The notes under the pieces were generated by a model that was given only the letters and a program-made list of their open reading frames with translations, had not been told where the DNA came from and ran no database searches. Below, one piece after another: positions 50,277 to 58,165 of a DNA stretch of 64,000 nucleotides. Positions within the stretch are counted from its first letter, which is position 1. The number at the start of each line of letters is the position of its first letter. Source of the stretch: Streptomyces sp. NBC_00536 (lineage in GTDB: Bacteria > Actinomycetota > Actinomycetes > Streptomycetales > Streptomycetaceae); the NCBI RefSeq assembly GCF_036346295.1, contig NZ_CP107819.1:8600209-8664208 (forward strand). The letters run 5' to 3'. The position numbers were made by a program, and so were the translations under genes.

Positions 50277-51374
50277 CTCGCCGCCCCTGCCCTTGAAGGA
50301 GCACCACAAGATCCCCGACAGAGCCGAATAACGAGAACGTTCACAACCTGTGAGGCTGTGGGTCTATGAGGCGGTCCGTGATGGGTTGTTTCCGGTGTCG
50401 GAGGGGTCTTGACCTGCGGTCCCGCAAGTTGGATGAGAGTCCCGCAAATGTATTGAGAATTGCGGTGGGCGTTTGGGGCTGTCTGCGGGCAGTCCCGGCA
50501 TCCGGTCCGAGTGTCCGCAGACCACGGCCGGTCTGCCCCGGCCGTCGTTGGCGCGGACTATGGCGGACCGGGAGCCGGTCGATGCGGCTGTTGAAGGCGA
50601 TCGACGAAGCCGCCGACGACGGGTCCGGGCGGGGCGGGGAGCTGTCGGAGTTCGAGTGGATCGTCCTCTACGGCGTCGCCGAACTCCCCGGCCAGGAGTA
50701 CCCGCCGCCCGGCCACGAATACCCGCGTGTGTGAACCGGACGGCTGATCGGGGCTGCCTGTCTGCAGCTGTGCGTCGATGCAGGTGTCGAGGACGTACCG
50801 CGGCTCGGGCGGGGGGCGTCCTGTCTGCCGGGTGACCGGCTGTTGCGGGGTGGGGTGCCGGTGGGGGCTCTCGCTGGTTCACCCGCCTCGTGGAGGGTTG
50901 TTCGGGGGCGGGTGATGGTCCGGGATGCATCGGCCCTCGGGCTGAGGGGCCCTATGTGGATTCCTGGGTTTGCTGCTGTCTTTCTAGGTCTCTGATCTGC
51001 TGAGGTTGTGGGGATCTCGGGATTGCTGGTGCGCTGTCAGGGGCTATGTGGTTTGGGGGTTCTGGGGGAGGGGTGGCTCTGGCCTGTGGGTGTAGGTGCG
51101 GGTGTGGAAAGTTGTGGAGATATCGGGATTCCTATTGCGTGGGGCTGCAGCGCGGACGGGGAGCCTGGGTTGGATCTTGCTGTGCGGGTACGGGGCGTCT
51201 GGTTGTCGGTGGGCGTCTCGGCGCTTGATGGTGTCCGCCGTCGCTGGGTGGTGATGGTTGACAGGGGTCGTGGGCGCGGGCCTTGGGCGGTAAGTGGGAG
51301 CGCCCGGGGACGGCACGGGCGGGGCCTGGGCTGGAGGAGCGTGTGGTGTCAGTGGGGGATGGGACACTCTGGAT
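50277..51374. other. 1.1-kb stretch without a clear gene
   Basis: No gene with convincing codon usage. A plus-strand frame ending at 50734 contains MRLLKAIDEAADDGSGRGGE then LSEFEWIVLYGVAELPGQE, which could be the end of a lost gene. From 50990 to 51140 the sequence is G/T-rich with short imperfect repeats (GGGATCTCGGGATTGCTGGT and GGAGATATCGGGATTCCTAT). Nothing else recognised. Confidence 0.4.
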
Positions 51375-52244
51375 ATGGCCTTGCGTACACCGATCTACCT
51401 GGATACGGATACTCTCTTCGCTGAGGCGGACTACCACGAGATCGATGTGCCGCAGCGCGAGGAGATCGTGGAGAAGACGACCCGGCGGCGTTCGGGCGGG
51501 GGCAAGCTCAAGCTCGGTGTGGGAGCGGCGGCCGCCGGTGTCGATGCCTCGCGGGGAAGCGATGTCGAGCGGCAGAGCACCTACAGTCTTGATCCCAGCC
51601 TCAAGGCGAAGGTCAGCAGAGTCATCGACACTCTGATCGCGGACGGCGCGGTCAGGACCCGGCCGGGAGCGGACGGTGTTCTGGCCCGGGATGACCTCGT
51701 GGAGGTCGAGGGGATCACGAGGATCACGGCTGCGAGTCACTTCGGGAAGCTGTTTTTCATCCTGCGCCGGGTCCTGGAGGACGCGAACCTGGAGGACTTG
51801 GGCAACCTGCCTGCCACGCTCAGTGGGACGGACCCCCGTCTTCAGGAGCAGATGAAGCGGGTGTATCTGCACAACGAGCTTCCGCCTGTGCCGGTCCTGC
51901 TTGAGCTGGAACGTTCCGGGCTGCCATGCAAGGTGTATGTCAACGTGGACCCGAACCATTTCATTGACGATGCCTCGGCGGATCGTGTCGAGGGCGGTCT
52001 GCGAGTGCTCGGTACCGTGTCGCGGATCATCGATGGTTCCCCGGACGGGTATTTGAGCGCGGAGGAGTGGCTCCTGTCGGGCTGGGAGTACATGTTCCGG
52101 CGGACGGTCATGACGCAGGTGGACGACGTCTTGGCGGAGCTGCGCAGGGCCTGGGCCGATGTGGGCATTGCTTTGCCGAGCGGCGATGTGAACGCCTACA
52201 TCAGCGGACCTGCCGTTGTGGTGAATGCCATCGCTTTGTACTGA
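51375..52244 (+). CDS. DUF6414-family protein
   Basis: A 289-residue protein starting MALRTPIYLDTDTLFAEADY. The opening (YLDxxxLxxxA/D near the N-terminus), a Lys/Gly-rich segment (SGGGKLKLGVGAAAAGVDAS), EVEGITRITAASHFGKLFFI and the C-terminal MTQVDDVLAELRRAWADVGI with YISGPAVVVNAIALY fit proteins annotated DUF6414, whose function is unknown. The ATG at 51375 is preferred to the upstream frame because the family begins here. It converges on the TnsC-like gene across a 111-bp gap, so it is adjacent to the Tn7-like set but not in its operon. Confidence 0.65.
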   Translation: MALRTPIYLDTDTLFAEADYHEIDVPQREEIVEKTTRRRSGGGKLKLGVGAAAAGVDASRGSDVERQSTYSLDPSLKAKVSRVIDTLIADGAVRTRPGADGVLARDDLVEVEGITRITAASHFGKLFFILRRVLEDANLEDLGNLPATLSGTDPRLQEQMKRVYLHNELPPVPVLLELERSGLPCKVYVNVDPNHFIDDASADRVEGGLRVLGTVSRIIDGSPDGYLSAEEWLLSGWEYMFRRTVMTQVDDVLAELRRAWADVGIALPSGDVNAYISGPAVVVNAIALY

Positions 52245-52355
52245 GCCCGGGTCGTGTGCTGTCCGCTGCGGGATGCTTGTGCGGTTCGGCGTCCGGGGGG
52301 ACTCGCGGATCGTTGTGTTCGCGTGGCGGCGGCATGCCGGGGGTGGTTGGGCGGG

Positions 52356-53480
52356 TTACCGGGCCCTGATGTTGATGGCCCTGAGGTCGGCGAGGGTGAT
52401 GTTCTCCGTTCCCGACACGATCGCCTGGACGGCGGCGGTGCAGATGAGCTGGGACAGGAGCGCGATGTGGCCGTCGGTGATCGCGTGGAGCTGTGTGGCA
52501 TGGCGGGTGAGTGCGTGGTCGTCGAGCTTGTACAGGCTGAGGTCTTCCTGGAATCCGGCCAGGACCCGGCGGAAGGTCTCCGGATCGTCCTTGTCCAGGG
52601 GGAGGGGGAGCATCCACGCGACAGGAAGGCCAGGGGAGCGGTATGCCGCAGTATCCGGCATGCCGCGGGGGGCTTCGGCCGCGCGCAGGGGTGCTGTGTG
52701 GACGCGGACCTGGTTGTCGGCGCGGTGGCGGGCCTGGTGGATGCGGGCGTTGGCACCGGTGCCGCAGAAGATCGTGGTGATGCCGAGCTTGTTGCGCAGG
52801 TAGTCGAAGTACGGGAGTACGCAGATCAGTTGGTCGGGGGTGGCGGTGTCCAGGCCGTCGACGAGAAGGAGCCGTGTCTGCACAACTTCCAGTACGTAGT
52901 TGACCGGTTGGGACAGGTCGGGGTGTTTGCGCCAGTCGAGCAGCTCGGTCTTGTTCTTGGGGGCCGGGTTCAGGCCGAGGAAGCAGGCGATCTCCCAGAC
53001 CCATGCCGTCTTGGACTCGGCCTCGTCGGGAGCGGTGATGTGCACCACCGGAACGACGTTCGCGTCGTGCCCGCGCTGGCCTTTCTCCACGTCCTGCTGC
53101 ACCCGTCGGCCCACCGCGCGAAGCAGCGCGCTCTTGCCTGTCCCATGCGGGCCGTCGATCACACGGTCCAGCAGTCCGTCACGGCGCCCGCTGTTGAGGT
53201 GGACCGCCTGTGCCACTTCATTGATCACCTTCTCCATTGGGGTGGTGAGGACCATCCGCATGTGCCGGTGGTAGGCGATCCGAGCTGCCCGTACTTCCTC
53301 GGAATCCGCCAGGGCGTCAGCGCCAGGGGCCAGGGAGTCGTGCGGGCGGTTGACCTCTTCGCGGACGAACTCGTCCCACCCGCTGCGGTAGAGGAGATTG
53401 AGCGGGCGCATCGGGGTGGCGCGCATCTGCATCTGCAGTCGCTGCTCGCGGTTCTTCTGCGACTCCACGGTGGCCTTCAT
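52356..53480 (-). CDS. TnsC/TniB-like AAA+ protein with altered Walker B
   Basis: A 374-residue protein at the 3' end of the Tn7-like gene set, 88 bp after the TnsB-like gene. Residues ~75-120 (RMVLTTPMEKVINEVAQAVH) lead to Walker A VIDGPHGTGKSALL. The Walker B equivalent is RLLLVDGLDTATPDQLICVL, where the usual catalytic Glu after the Asp is Gly. A sensor-1-like segment is LGITTIFCGTGANARI. The long C-terminal region has LHAITDGHIALLSQLICTAA, as in TnsC relatives. The lost Glu suggests weak ATP hydrolysis, consistent with an ATP-locked target-binding filament, but this is inference. Start Met at 53480. Confidence 0.75.
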   Translation of the reverse strand: MKATVESQKNREQRLQMQMRATPMRPLNLLYRSGWDEFVREEVNRPHDSLAPGADALADSEEVRAARIAYHRHMRMVLTTPMEKVINEVAQAVHLNSGRRDGLLDRVIDGPHGTGKSALLRAVGRRVQQDVEKGQRGHDANVVPVVHITAPDEAESKTAWVWEIACFLGLNPAPKNKTELLDWRKHPDLSQPVNYVLEVVQTRLLLVDGLDTATPDQLICVLPYFDYLRNKLGITTIFCGTGANARIHQARHRADNQVRVHTAPLRAAEAPRGMPDTAAYRSPGLPVAWMLPLPLDKDDPETFRRVLAGFQEDLSLYKLDDHALTRHATQLHAITDGHIALLSQLICTAAVQAIVSGTENITLADLRAINIRAR

Positions 53481-53568
53481 GGTTCCTCTTTCGGGGCGTT
53501 CACGTGCAGGGGGCGGCCGTGCCGAGCACTGGTGGGCATGCGGCGCGGGATCGGTGGCGGCGGGGCGG

Positions 53569-55944
53569 TCAGCTGGGCGTTCCTGTTTCCTCCTCGCCCT
53601 CCCACACGTCGGCGTCCCACACGTCTGTGTCTTCCGGTTCTTCCAGGTCCAAGATCTCGCTGGCGTAGCCGAGCGATGCATCCAGGGAGCTGGCTTCCTC
53701 CTGATCGCTGTCCGCGGCCCCCTCGGTGGCGAACAGCGCATCCAGCATGGAGAGCGCGTCGGCCCCCGCCCCCTCACCGGTCTCCTTGCCGGACGATGGA
53801 GCGGGAACCGAAGAGGTCTGCGAGGCGGGGGAAACGGGCAGGGACGGGTACGGCCTGAGCGTCGACAGGTCGATCACGGGTAGATCGACGTACCGGTCCC
53901 CAGGGCTGTGATCGTCGACCTGGAGAGGCAGACCCTGAAACGGCTCGTCGGACGTGCGGCGCTGAGGGGGCGGCTTGCGAGTGCGCCGTCGCCGCTGCTC
54001 CAGCGCGAGGGCGATCGCGGCCTCCTCACCTGGATCGCCGCCAGCCCCGGTGTGGCGTTCAGCGGCCTCCTGCCACATGTCCGCTGTCCACTGGCAGGTC
54101 AGCAAGGACCGGTGGATGAAGTCGGTCTCGACCCAGCCGTCACGTGTGTGGTCATACAGCCAGGCCCGCTCGGGCCGGTACGGGTTGTACCGGCACTCCC
54201 AGCGGCCGTTCTTGCCGGGGCGGCCGGAGGGGCCGCGCAGGAGGATCTCCTCGTAGCGCGCCAGGTCCTTCCGTGTGGGCTGGTAAGTACGGTGGCCGAC
54301 CGTGAACCCCTCTGTGCTGGGCTTGACCCAGGCTGCCAGGAGGAACTTGCGGCTCTCCCTTGGTGCCAGCGGCAGCGGCCGATAGCCGCAGCGCGCGACC
54401 TGTACCGCATACATGTCGTTGGGGGACAGGTGCACCCTGGGCAGGAAGGGGCTGCGCAGGCCCCGGTGGAAGGACTGCTGGTACTCCAACGCGACCCATT
54501 CCTGGGCCATGTGCTGCAGCTCGTCGATGGTGTACAGCGCTTTGCGTTCCACTCCCCGGCCGCGGGTGTGATGGCTGCGGCCTTGCCAGCCGTGCGTCAC
54601 GTGCTGGCTGAATCGGGTGGCCAGGGTAGTGAAGAAGCGCTCCACCAGTGGCTTGTCCGTCGGGGTGCCCTTGCGGGCAGGGCGAAGGGCGATCCGCCGG
54701 CGGGCGCACACCTCATGGAAGTGACTGCTCGCATAGGGGCTTCCCTGGTCGTAGACGATCATCTCGGGGTGGATGACCGGGCGTGCCGCGGTCGCCTCGG
54801 TGAAGCGGGGGTCGGCGGCCTGGAGGGAGGCGAACGGGAGGCGGGAGAGCGCGGCCGCGGAAAGAGGGTCCCATCCGGGAAGCACCGGCCACGGCGCATA
54901 GCACTGCGCCAGCAGCAGCGTCAGATCGACCGCTCGCGTCGCCCGGCCGCCACCGGTTTCGCCCTTCCTCGCCGTCGGAGTGATCATCAGGGCGCACATG
55001 GAGCGGGTGGAGACACAGACCAACGTGGTCATTTCCACGCTCACCGGCTTCCCGTCGTCGCCCCGGGCCACGATCCGCAGCGGCGTGGTGTCGATCTGCG
55101 TCACTTCGCCCGGCCGTCGGGGGCGCATGAAAGTGCTGCCGTGGGGGAGGGCGGGCTTGGCCGCCCTCGCCGTACGCCGGCGGGTGGTGTCGCGTAGCTG
55201 CTCCGCGAGCCCGGTGTCCTTCATACGCACGTAGAAAGTCGTGCGCGGAACCAGCAGGGCCTTCGCCTGGACGGGATCCTTCATTTCGCCGGGGTAGCGA
55301 GCCTTCAGAAGCTGGATCACCTTCTCGAAGACGGCGTCCTCGGTCACGTCCGACTTGCGCGCGTAGCTGCTCACCACCTCCTGCATGGCTGCGAGGACCC
55401 TGCGGTCGGTGCGGCCTCCCGGAACGCGCCCGCGTTTCTTCGGCAGCAGCACCGCCGCGTTCTCTCCGGCGGCCTTCCAGGCCCGTCGCTTGTCCGCCAG
55501 CGTGTGGGCAGAGACGGTGACACCGGCGTCGCCAAGCCGCACCGACATGGCGGCGCACCGCTGGCCCAGATTGGTGGTGCCCGGGTCGAACTCGGGCCGC
55601 GCCCGGGCCGCACCCGGAGCGAAGCCGGTATCGATCTCCACCAGGCGCTCATGCCAGATCCGGGCCTGCTCCTGGTCAGCACGAGACAGTCCCTCCAACG
55701 CCCCCGGAGCTGTGACCTTGCTGGGAGACATCGGCTCATTCTCGGTGTCGAGCAACGCAAAGTCAGCCGCGCCCGTCAACCATCGGTACAGCACCGCCTG
55801 CGGCAGACCGGCGCCAGGGAACGGCTCAAGCGTGACCAAGGGCCCTGCCAACGTGACCACCGTCCAGCGCTCACCCTCCCACCGAACCCGCGTCCCCAGA
55901 CGCAGGACCGCGACCGTGCCTCGGTCCGCTCCACGCTTTGCCAT
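53569..55944 (-). CDS. TnsB/TniA-like DDE transposase
   Basis: A 791-residue protein, long for the family. The N-terminal ~270 residues have two helical DNA-binding regions (AAMSVRLGDAGVTVSAHTLA, then TTFYVRMKDTGLAEQLRDTT). The integrase core has Asp285 (GEVTQIDTTPL), Asp399 (EMIVYDQGSPYAS) and Glu435 (TDKPLVERFFTTLAT), a complete DDE set. A Mu-transposase C-terminal barrel follows (FTVGHRTYQPTRKDLARYEE), with an acidic C-terminal tail (ILDLEEPEDTDVWDADVWEG) that may contact the TnsC partner. Its start is 10 bp after the TnsA-like stop, so they are cotranscribed in the order TniQ, TnsA, TnsB, TnsC. Confidence 0.85.
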   Translation of the reverse strand: MAKRGADRGTVAVLRLGTRVRWEGERWTVVTLAGPLVTLEPFPGAGLPQAVLYRWLTGAADFALLDTENEPMSPSKVTAPGALEGLSRADQEQARIWHERLVEIDTGFAPGAARARPEFDPGTTNLGQRCAAMSVRLGDAGVTVSAHTLADKRRAWKAAGENAAVLLPKKRGRVPGGRTDRRVLAAMQEVVSSYARKSDVTEDAVFEKVIQLLKARYPGEMKDPVQAKALLVPRTTFYVRMKDTGLAEQLRDTTRRRTARAAKPALPHGSTFMRPRRPGEVTQIDTTPLRIVARGDDGKPVSVEMTTLVCVSTRSMCALMITPTARKGETGGGRATRAVDLTLLLAQCYAPWPVLPGWDPLSAAALSRLPFASLQAADPRFTEATAARPVIHPEMIVYDQGSPYASSHFHEVCARRRIALRPARKGTPTDKPLVERFFTTLATRFSQHVTHGWQGRSHHTRGRGVERKALYTIDELQHMAQEWVALEYQQSFHRGLRSPFLPRVHLSPNDMYAVQVARCGYRPLPLAPRESRKFLLAAWVKPSTEGFTVGHRTYQPTRKDLARYEEILLRGPSGRPGKNGRWECRYNPYRPERAWLYDHTRDGWVETDFIHRSLLTCQWTADMWQEAAERHTGAGGDPGEEAAIALALEQRRRRTRKPPPQRRTSDEPFQGLPLQVDDHSPGDRYVDLPVIDLSTLRPYPSLPVSPASQTSSVPAPSSGKETGEGAGADALSMLDALFATEGAADSDQEEASSLDASLGYASEILDLEEPEDTDVWDADVWEGEEETGTPS

Positions 55945-55954
55945 GGAGTGCTCC

Positions 55955-56716
55955 TCAGCCGGCCCAGGCGAGTGAATCGGGCAACAGCAGCCGCTGCCAG
56001 TCGATGTGCAGCCTTCGCTGCCAGATCATCCGGTACGCCAAGTCCAGCGCGGCCAGTGCAGGCAGACCACTGGCCGCACATCCCTGCCGCAGCCCGATGG
56101 GCTGGCCGAAGGCGCCCAGCAGCGCCTCGCGTTCACCTGCTGCTGCCGGGGAGGGGAAGCGGTAGCCGGCCAGCCATCGCAGGTTCTGCGTCTGAAAGGT
56201 GGAGGGGTCTGGCACGTGCCTGATCTGCCACCCGGCTGCCTGGGCGACCTCGCCGAGCACGCGCAGCCGGTCGGTGTGCACCGCGGACGGCGCCCCTGCA
56301 GGGAACGACAGGAGCAGGACCTGGCGCTCCCCGTCCCGGGTACGGGCTACGAACGGGGGCCGCCACCGCATTGACCGCTGACCGGCTCGCCAGCGCAGTT
56401 CCAGTGGCTCGCAGCTGAACGCATCGATGTGCTCGTCGAAGTCCAGCGCGAGCGCGATGTGCCACATGCGTAGCGACCCGCATATCACCGTCCGCCCGTT
56501 CGCGAGGGGCCAGTAGGTGATGATGCCTTTGCGGCCCCGGTAGGGCACCGGCTCGCTCACCGGCCCGAACTCTTCCAGCGCCACTTCTCGAAGCCCCGCC
56601 GCGTCGCAGACGCGCGCCGGTCCGTACGGTTCGCGGTACCAGGCCACGACATCCCGCTCCAGGCCCCGGACCGTCTCACTCTCCGGCAGGCCGCCGGGAC
56701 TCTCCACCGCGCTCAT
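55955..56716 (-). CDS. TnsA-like endonuclease subunit with lost catalytic residues
   Basis: A 253-residue protein starting at the Met at 56716 (MSAVESPGGLPESETVRGLE); the longer open frame upstream is the TniQ gene read in another frame. Residues ~60-140 align with the TnsA N-terminal domain of Streptomyces Tn7-like sets: GIITYWPLANGRTVICGSLR, LALDFDEHIDAFSCEPLELR, RWRPPFVARTRDGERQVLLL. In active members this holds SExERD, PD and an E/D-x-K. Here the positions read RMWHIA, PP and LLLS, so the PD-(D/E)xK site appears destroyed. The C-terminal helical part (GYRFPSPAAAGEREALLGAF, RRLHIDWQRLLLPDSLAW) is intact, so it may now be structural. Confidence 0.7.
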   Translation of the reverse strand: MSAVESPGGLPESETVRGLERDVVAWYREPYGPARVCDAAGLREVALEEFGPVSEPVPYRGRKGIITYWPLANGRTVICGSLRMWHIALALDFDEHIDAFSCEPLELRWRAGQRSMRWRPPFVARTRDGERQVLLLSFPAGAPSAVHTDRLRVLGEVAQAAGWQIRHVPDPSTFQTQNLRWLAGYRFPSPAAAGEREALLGAFGQPIGLRQGCAASGLPALAALDLAYRMIWQRRLHIDWQRLLLPDSLAWAG

Positions 56717-56841
56717 GCCGCCCGTTTCCCGCAGAAGTGTCGCGCCGCTGCGCACACCAGACCGCCGGGGAACGCCACTGCCCGTTCCCGTATCCTCCGC
56801 GGCATCGCCGCCCGCAGAGGACGCCGTCGCGCCGCCGGGTT

Positions 56842-57963
56842 TCACATCTCGCATGCGGGCTGTCCCAGTTGCCAGGGGAGGCACGATGCCGCCTGAAGGA
56901 CCCCGGTGGATTGTGCCGCTCGTGTGTGTCCGGCTGGCAGTCGCAGGTCCGGCACCTGCCGTGGTTCTCCGGCGGCCGGTCCGCCGGCACGACCAGGTCG
57001 CACCGGCGGTGCCGTTTCCACGGCAAGCCCGCCGGTGGTGTCCGGCGCCCGGGCGGTGGGGGTGCTGTGTCGTTGCAGCCAGTCCATCAGCGCCAGCCGG
57101 CCGACGGGGAAGTCGACGCCCCACCGGTCCATCTCGTCCCGCAGCCTGTCCAGCCATCGCGTACGGGCCTGCCCGTCCCGCCGGTCCGCCTGCTCGAAAG
57201 CGGCCAGCCGCTCCGCCAGGGCCGCGGCCTCCGGCATCAGCACGAGCGGCGCGGTAGACACCGCCCGCGCCGTGAGGTCCGCCTCCCGTGCCCGCTGTAT
57301 CCAGCGTGGGGTGCCGGGGAGGTGTGTCCACCAGTGCACCGTGATCTGGAAGGCGTCGGCGAACAGCTCCCGGCCGGCTGGCCCGTACCGACGCTGGAGG
57401 GCTTCCCGCTCCTGGTGCGCCCGTGCCGTCTCCGGCAGCAGTTTCAGCGACAGCCCGCGCTCGCCCCCGGTGCTGTCGTTGTCGGTGAACCGCCCATGTT
57501 CCCCGCACACCCGCCAGCGGTCCGCACTGAGCATCCACACCCTCTCCCGCACCCCGCGGTCGGCGGCGCAAGCCCCGCACAGCGGCACCAGGTGACCCTC
57601 GCGCACCAGCCACGGCCACTTCCACACCGGTGTGCTTTCGGCCTTGAGCAGGTGCGCGGCCGCCGTGCTGGGCAGGGCCTCCTGCAGCGCCCGCACGGTG
57701 CTCCCGGCAAGTACCGCCAGGTACTCAAGTCCCTGCTCGTTGACGTACATCTCGGTGGTGGAGGGATAGGCCCGAACCCGCACCGGATCGGTTGAGGCCT
57801 GTCCGAAGCCCACGCGCTCCAGCAGCTCTTCCAGCTGAAGGCCCTGGCCGTGTGCGAGCCGGCCGACGAAACTGCCCGTCGACTCGCCTTCTACCGGCAC
57901 GACCCGCACCGGCAGCGGCCGGCGAGGGCCGAACCGCCAGGGCACCGCTCCCTGCCCGTTCAC
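56842..57963 (-). CDS. TniQ/TnsD-like target-selection protein
   Basis: A 373-residue protein. The opening RPLPVRVVPVEGESTGSFVG matches the TniQ N-terminus (P-x-E-x-E-S-x-x-S-x-x-x-R-L-A). A Cys/His cluster, Cys129/Cys132 (PLCGACAADRG) and Cys153/His156 (RVCGEHGRF), forms the TniQ zinc ribbon. The C-terminal helical region ends in a Gly/Pro/Ala-rich stretch that may be off-frame, because another frame just downstream contains C-x-x-C text. TniQ proteins choose the target site and recruit the AAA+ partner. It is the first gene of the TniQ-TnsA-TnsB-TnsC set and is divergent from the helicase at 58166. Confidence 0.75.
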   Translation of the reverse strand: MNGQGAVPWRFGPRRPLPVRVVPVEGESTGSFVGRLAHGQGLQLEELLERVGFGQASTDPVRVRAYPSTTEMYVNEQGLEYLAVLAGSTVRALQEALPSTAAAHLLKAESTPVWKWPWLVREGHLVPLCGACAADRGVRERVWMLSADRWRVCGEHGRFTDNDSTGGERGLSLKLLPETARAHQEREALQRRYGPAGRELFADAFQITVHWWTHLPGTPRWIQRAREADLTARAVSTAPLVLMPEAAALAERLAAFEQADRRDGQARTRWLDRLRDEMDRWGVDFPVGRLALMDWLQRHSTPTARAPDTTGGLAVETAPPVRPGRAGGPAAGEPRQVPDLRLPAGHTRAAQSTGVLQAASCLPWQLGQPACEM

Positions 57964-58165
57964 CTTTCCCCTCTCCGGAGCTGCCCCGCTGCCGACACCG
58001 CTGTCGAGAGCACGGCTGCCTCATGCTGCTCCGCACCGTGCCGCCGAAACCTGCCTGCCCGTCGGATATGCCCGAAAGTGTGAACCGGTCGGCGAAAAGG
58101 AAACTGGGCACGGTTTCCTGCGCGGACCATGAGGTTCCAGGCATGCGATCGCAAGGGAGCCACCG

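Noticed and set aside
50364..50930. Open frames on both strands near 50.4-50.9 kb
   Set aside because: Pro/Arg/Ser-rich translations without ribosome binding sites; only a short C-terminal piece looks protein-like.
56717..57625. N-terminal extension of the TnsA-like frame
   Set aside because: The extension is the TniQ gene read in another frame; TnsA-like homology begins at the Met at 56716.
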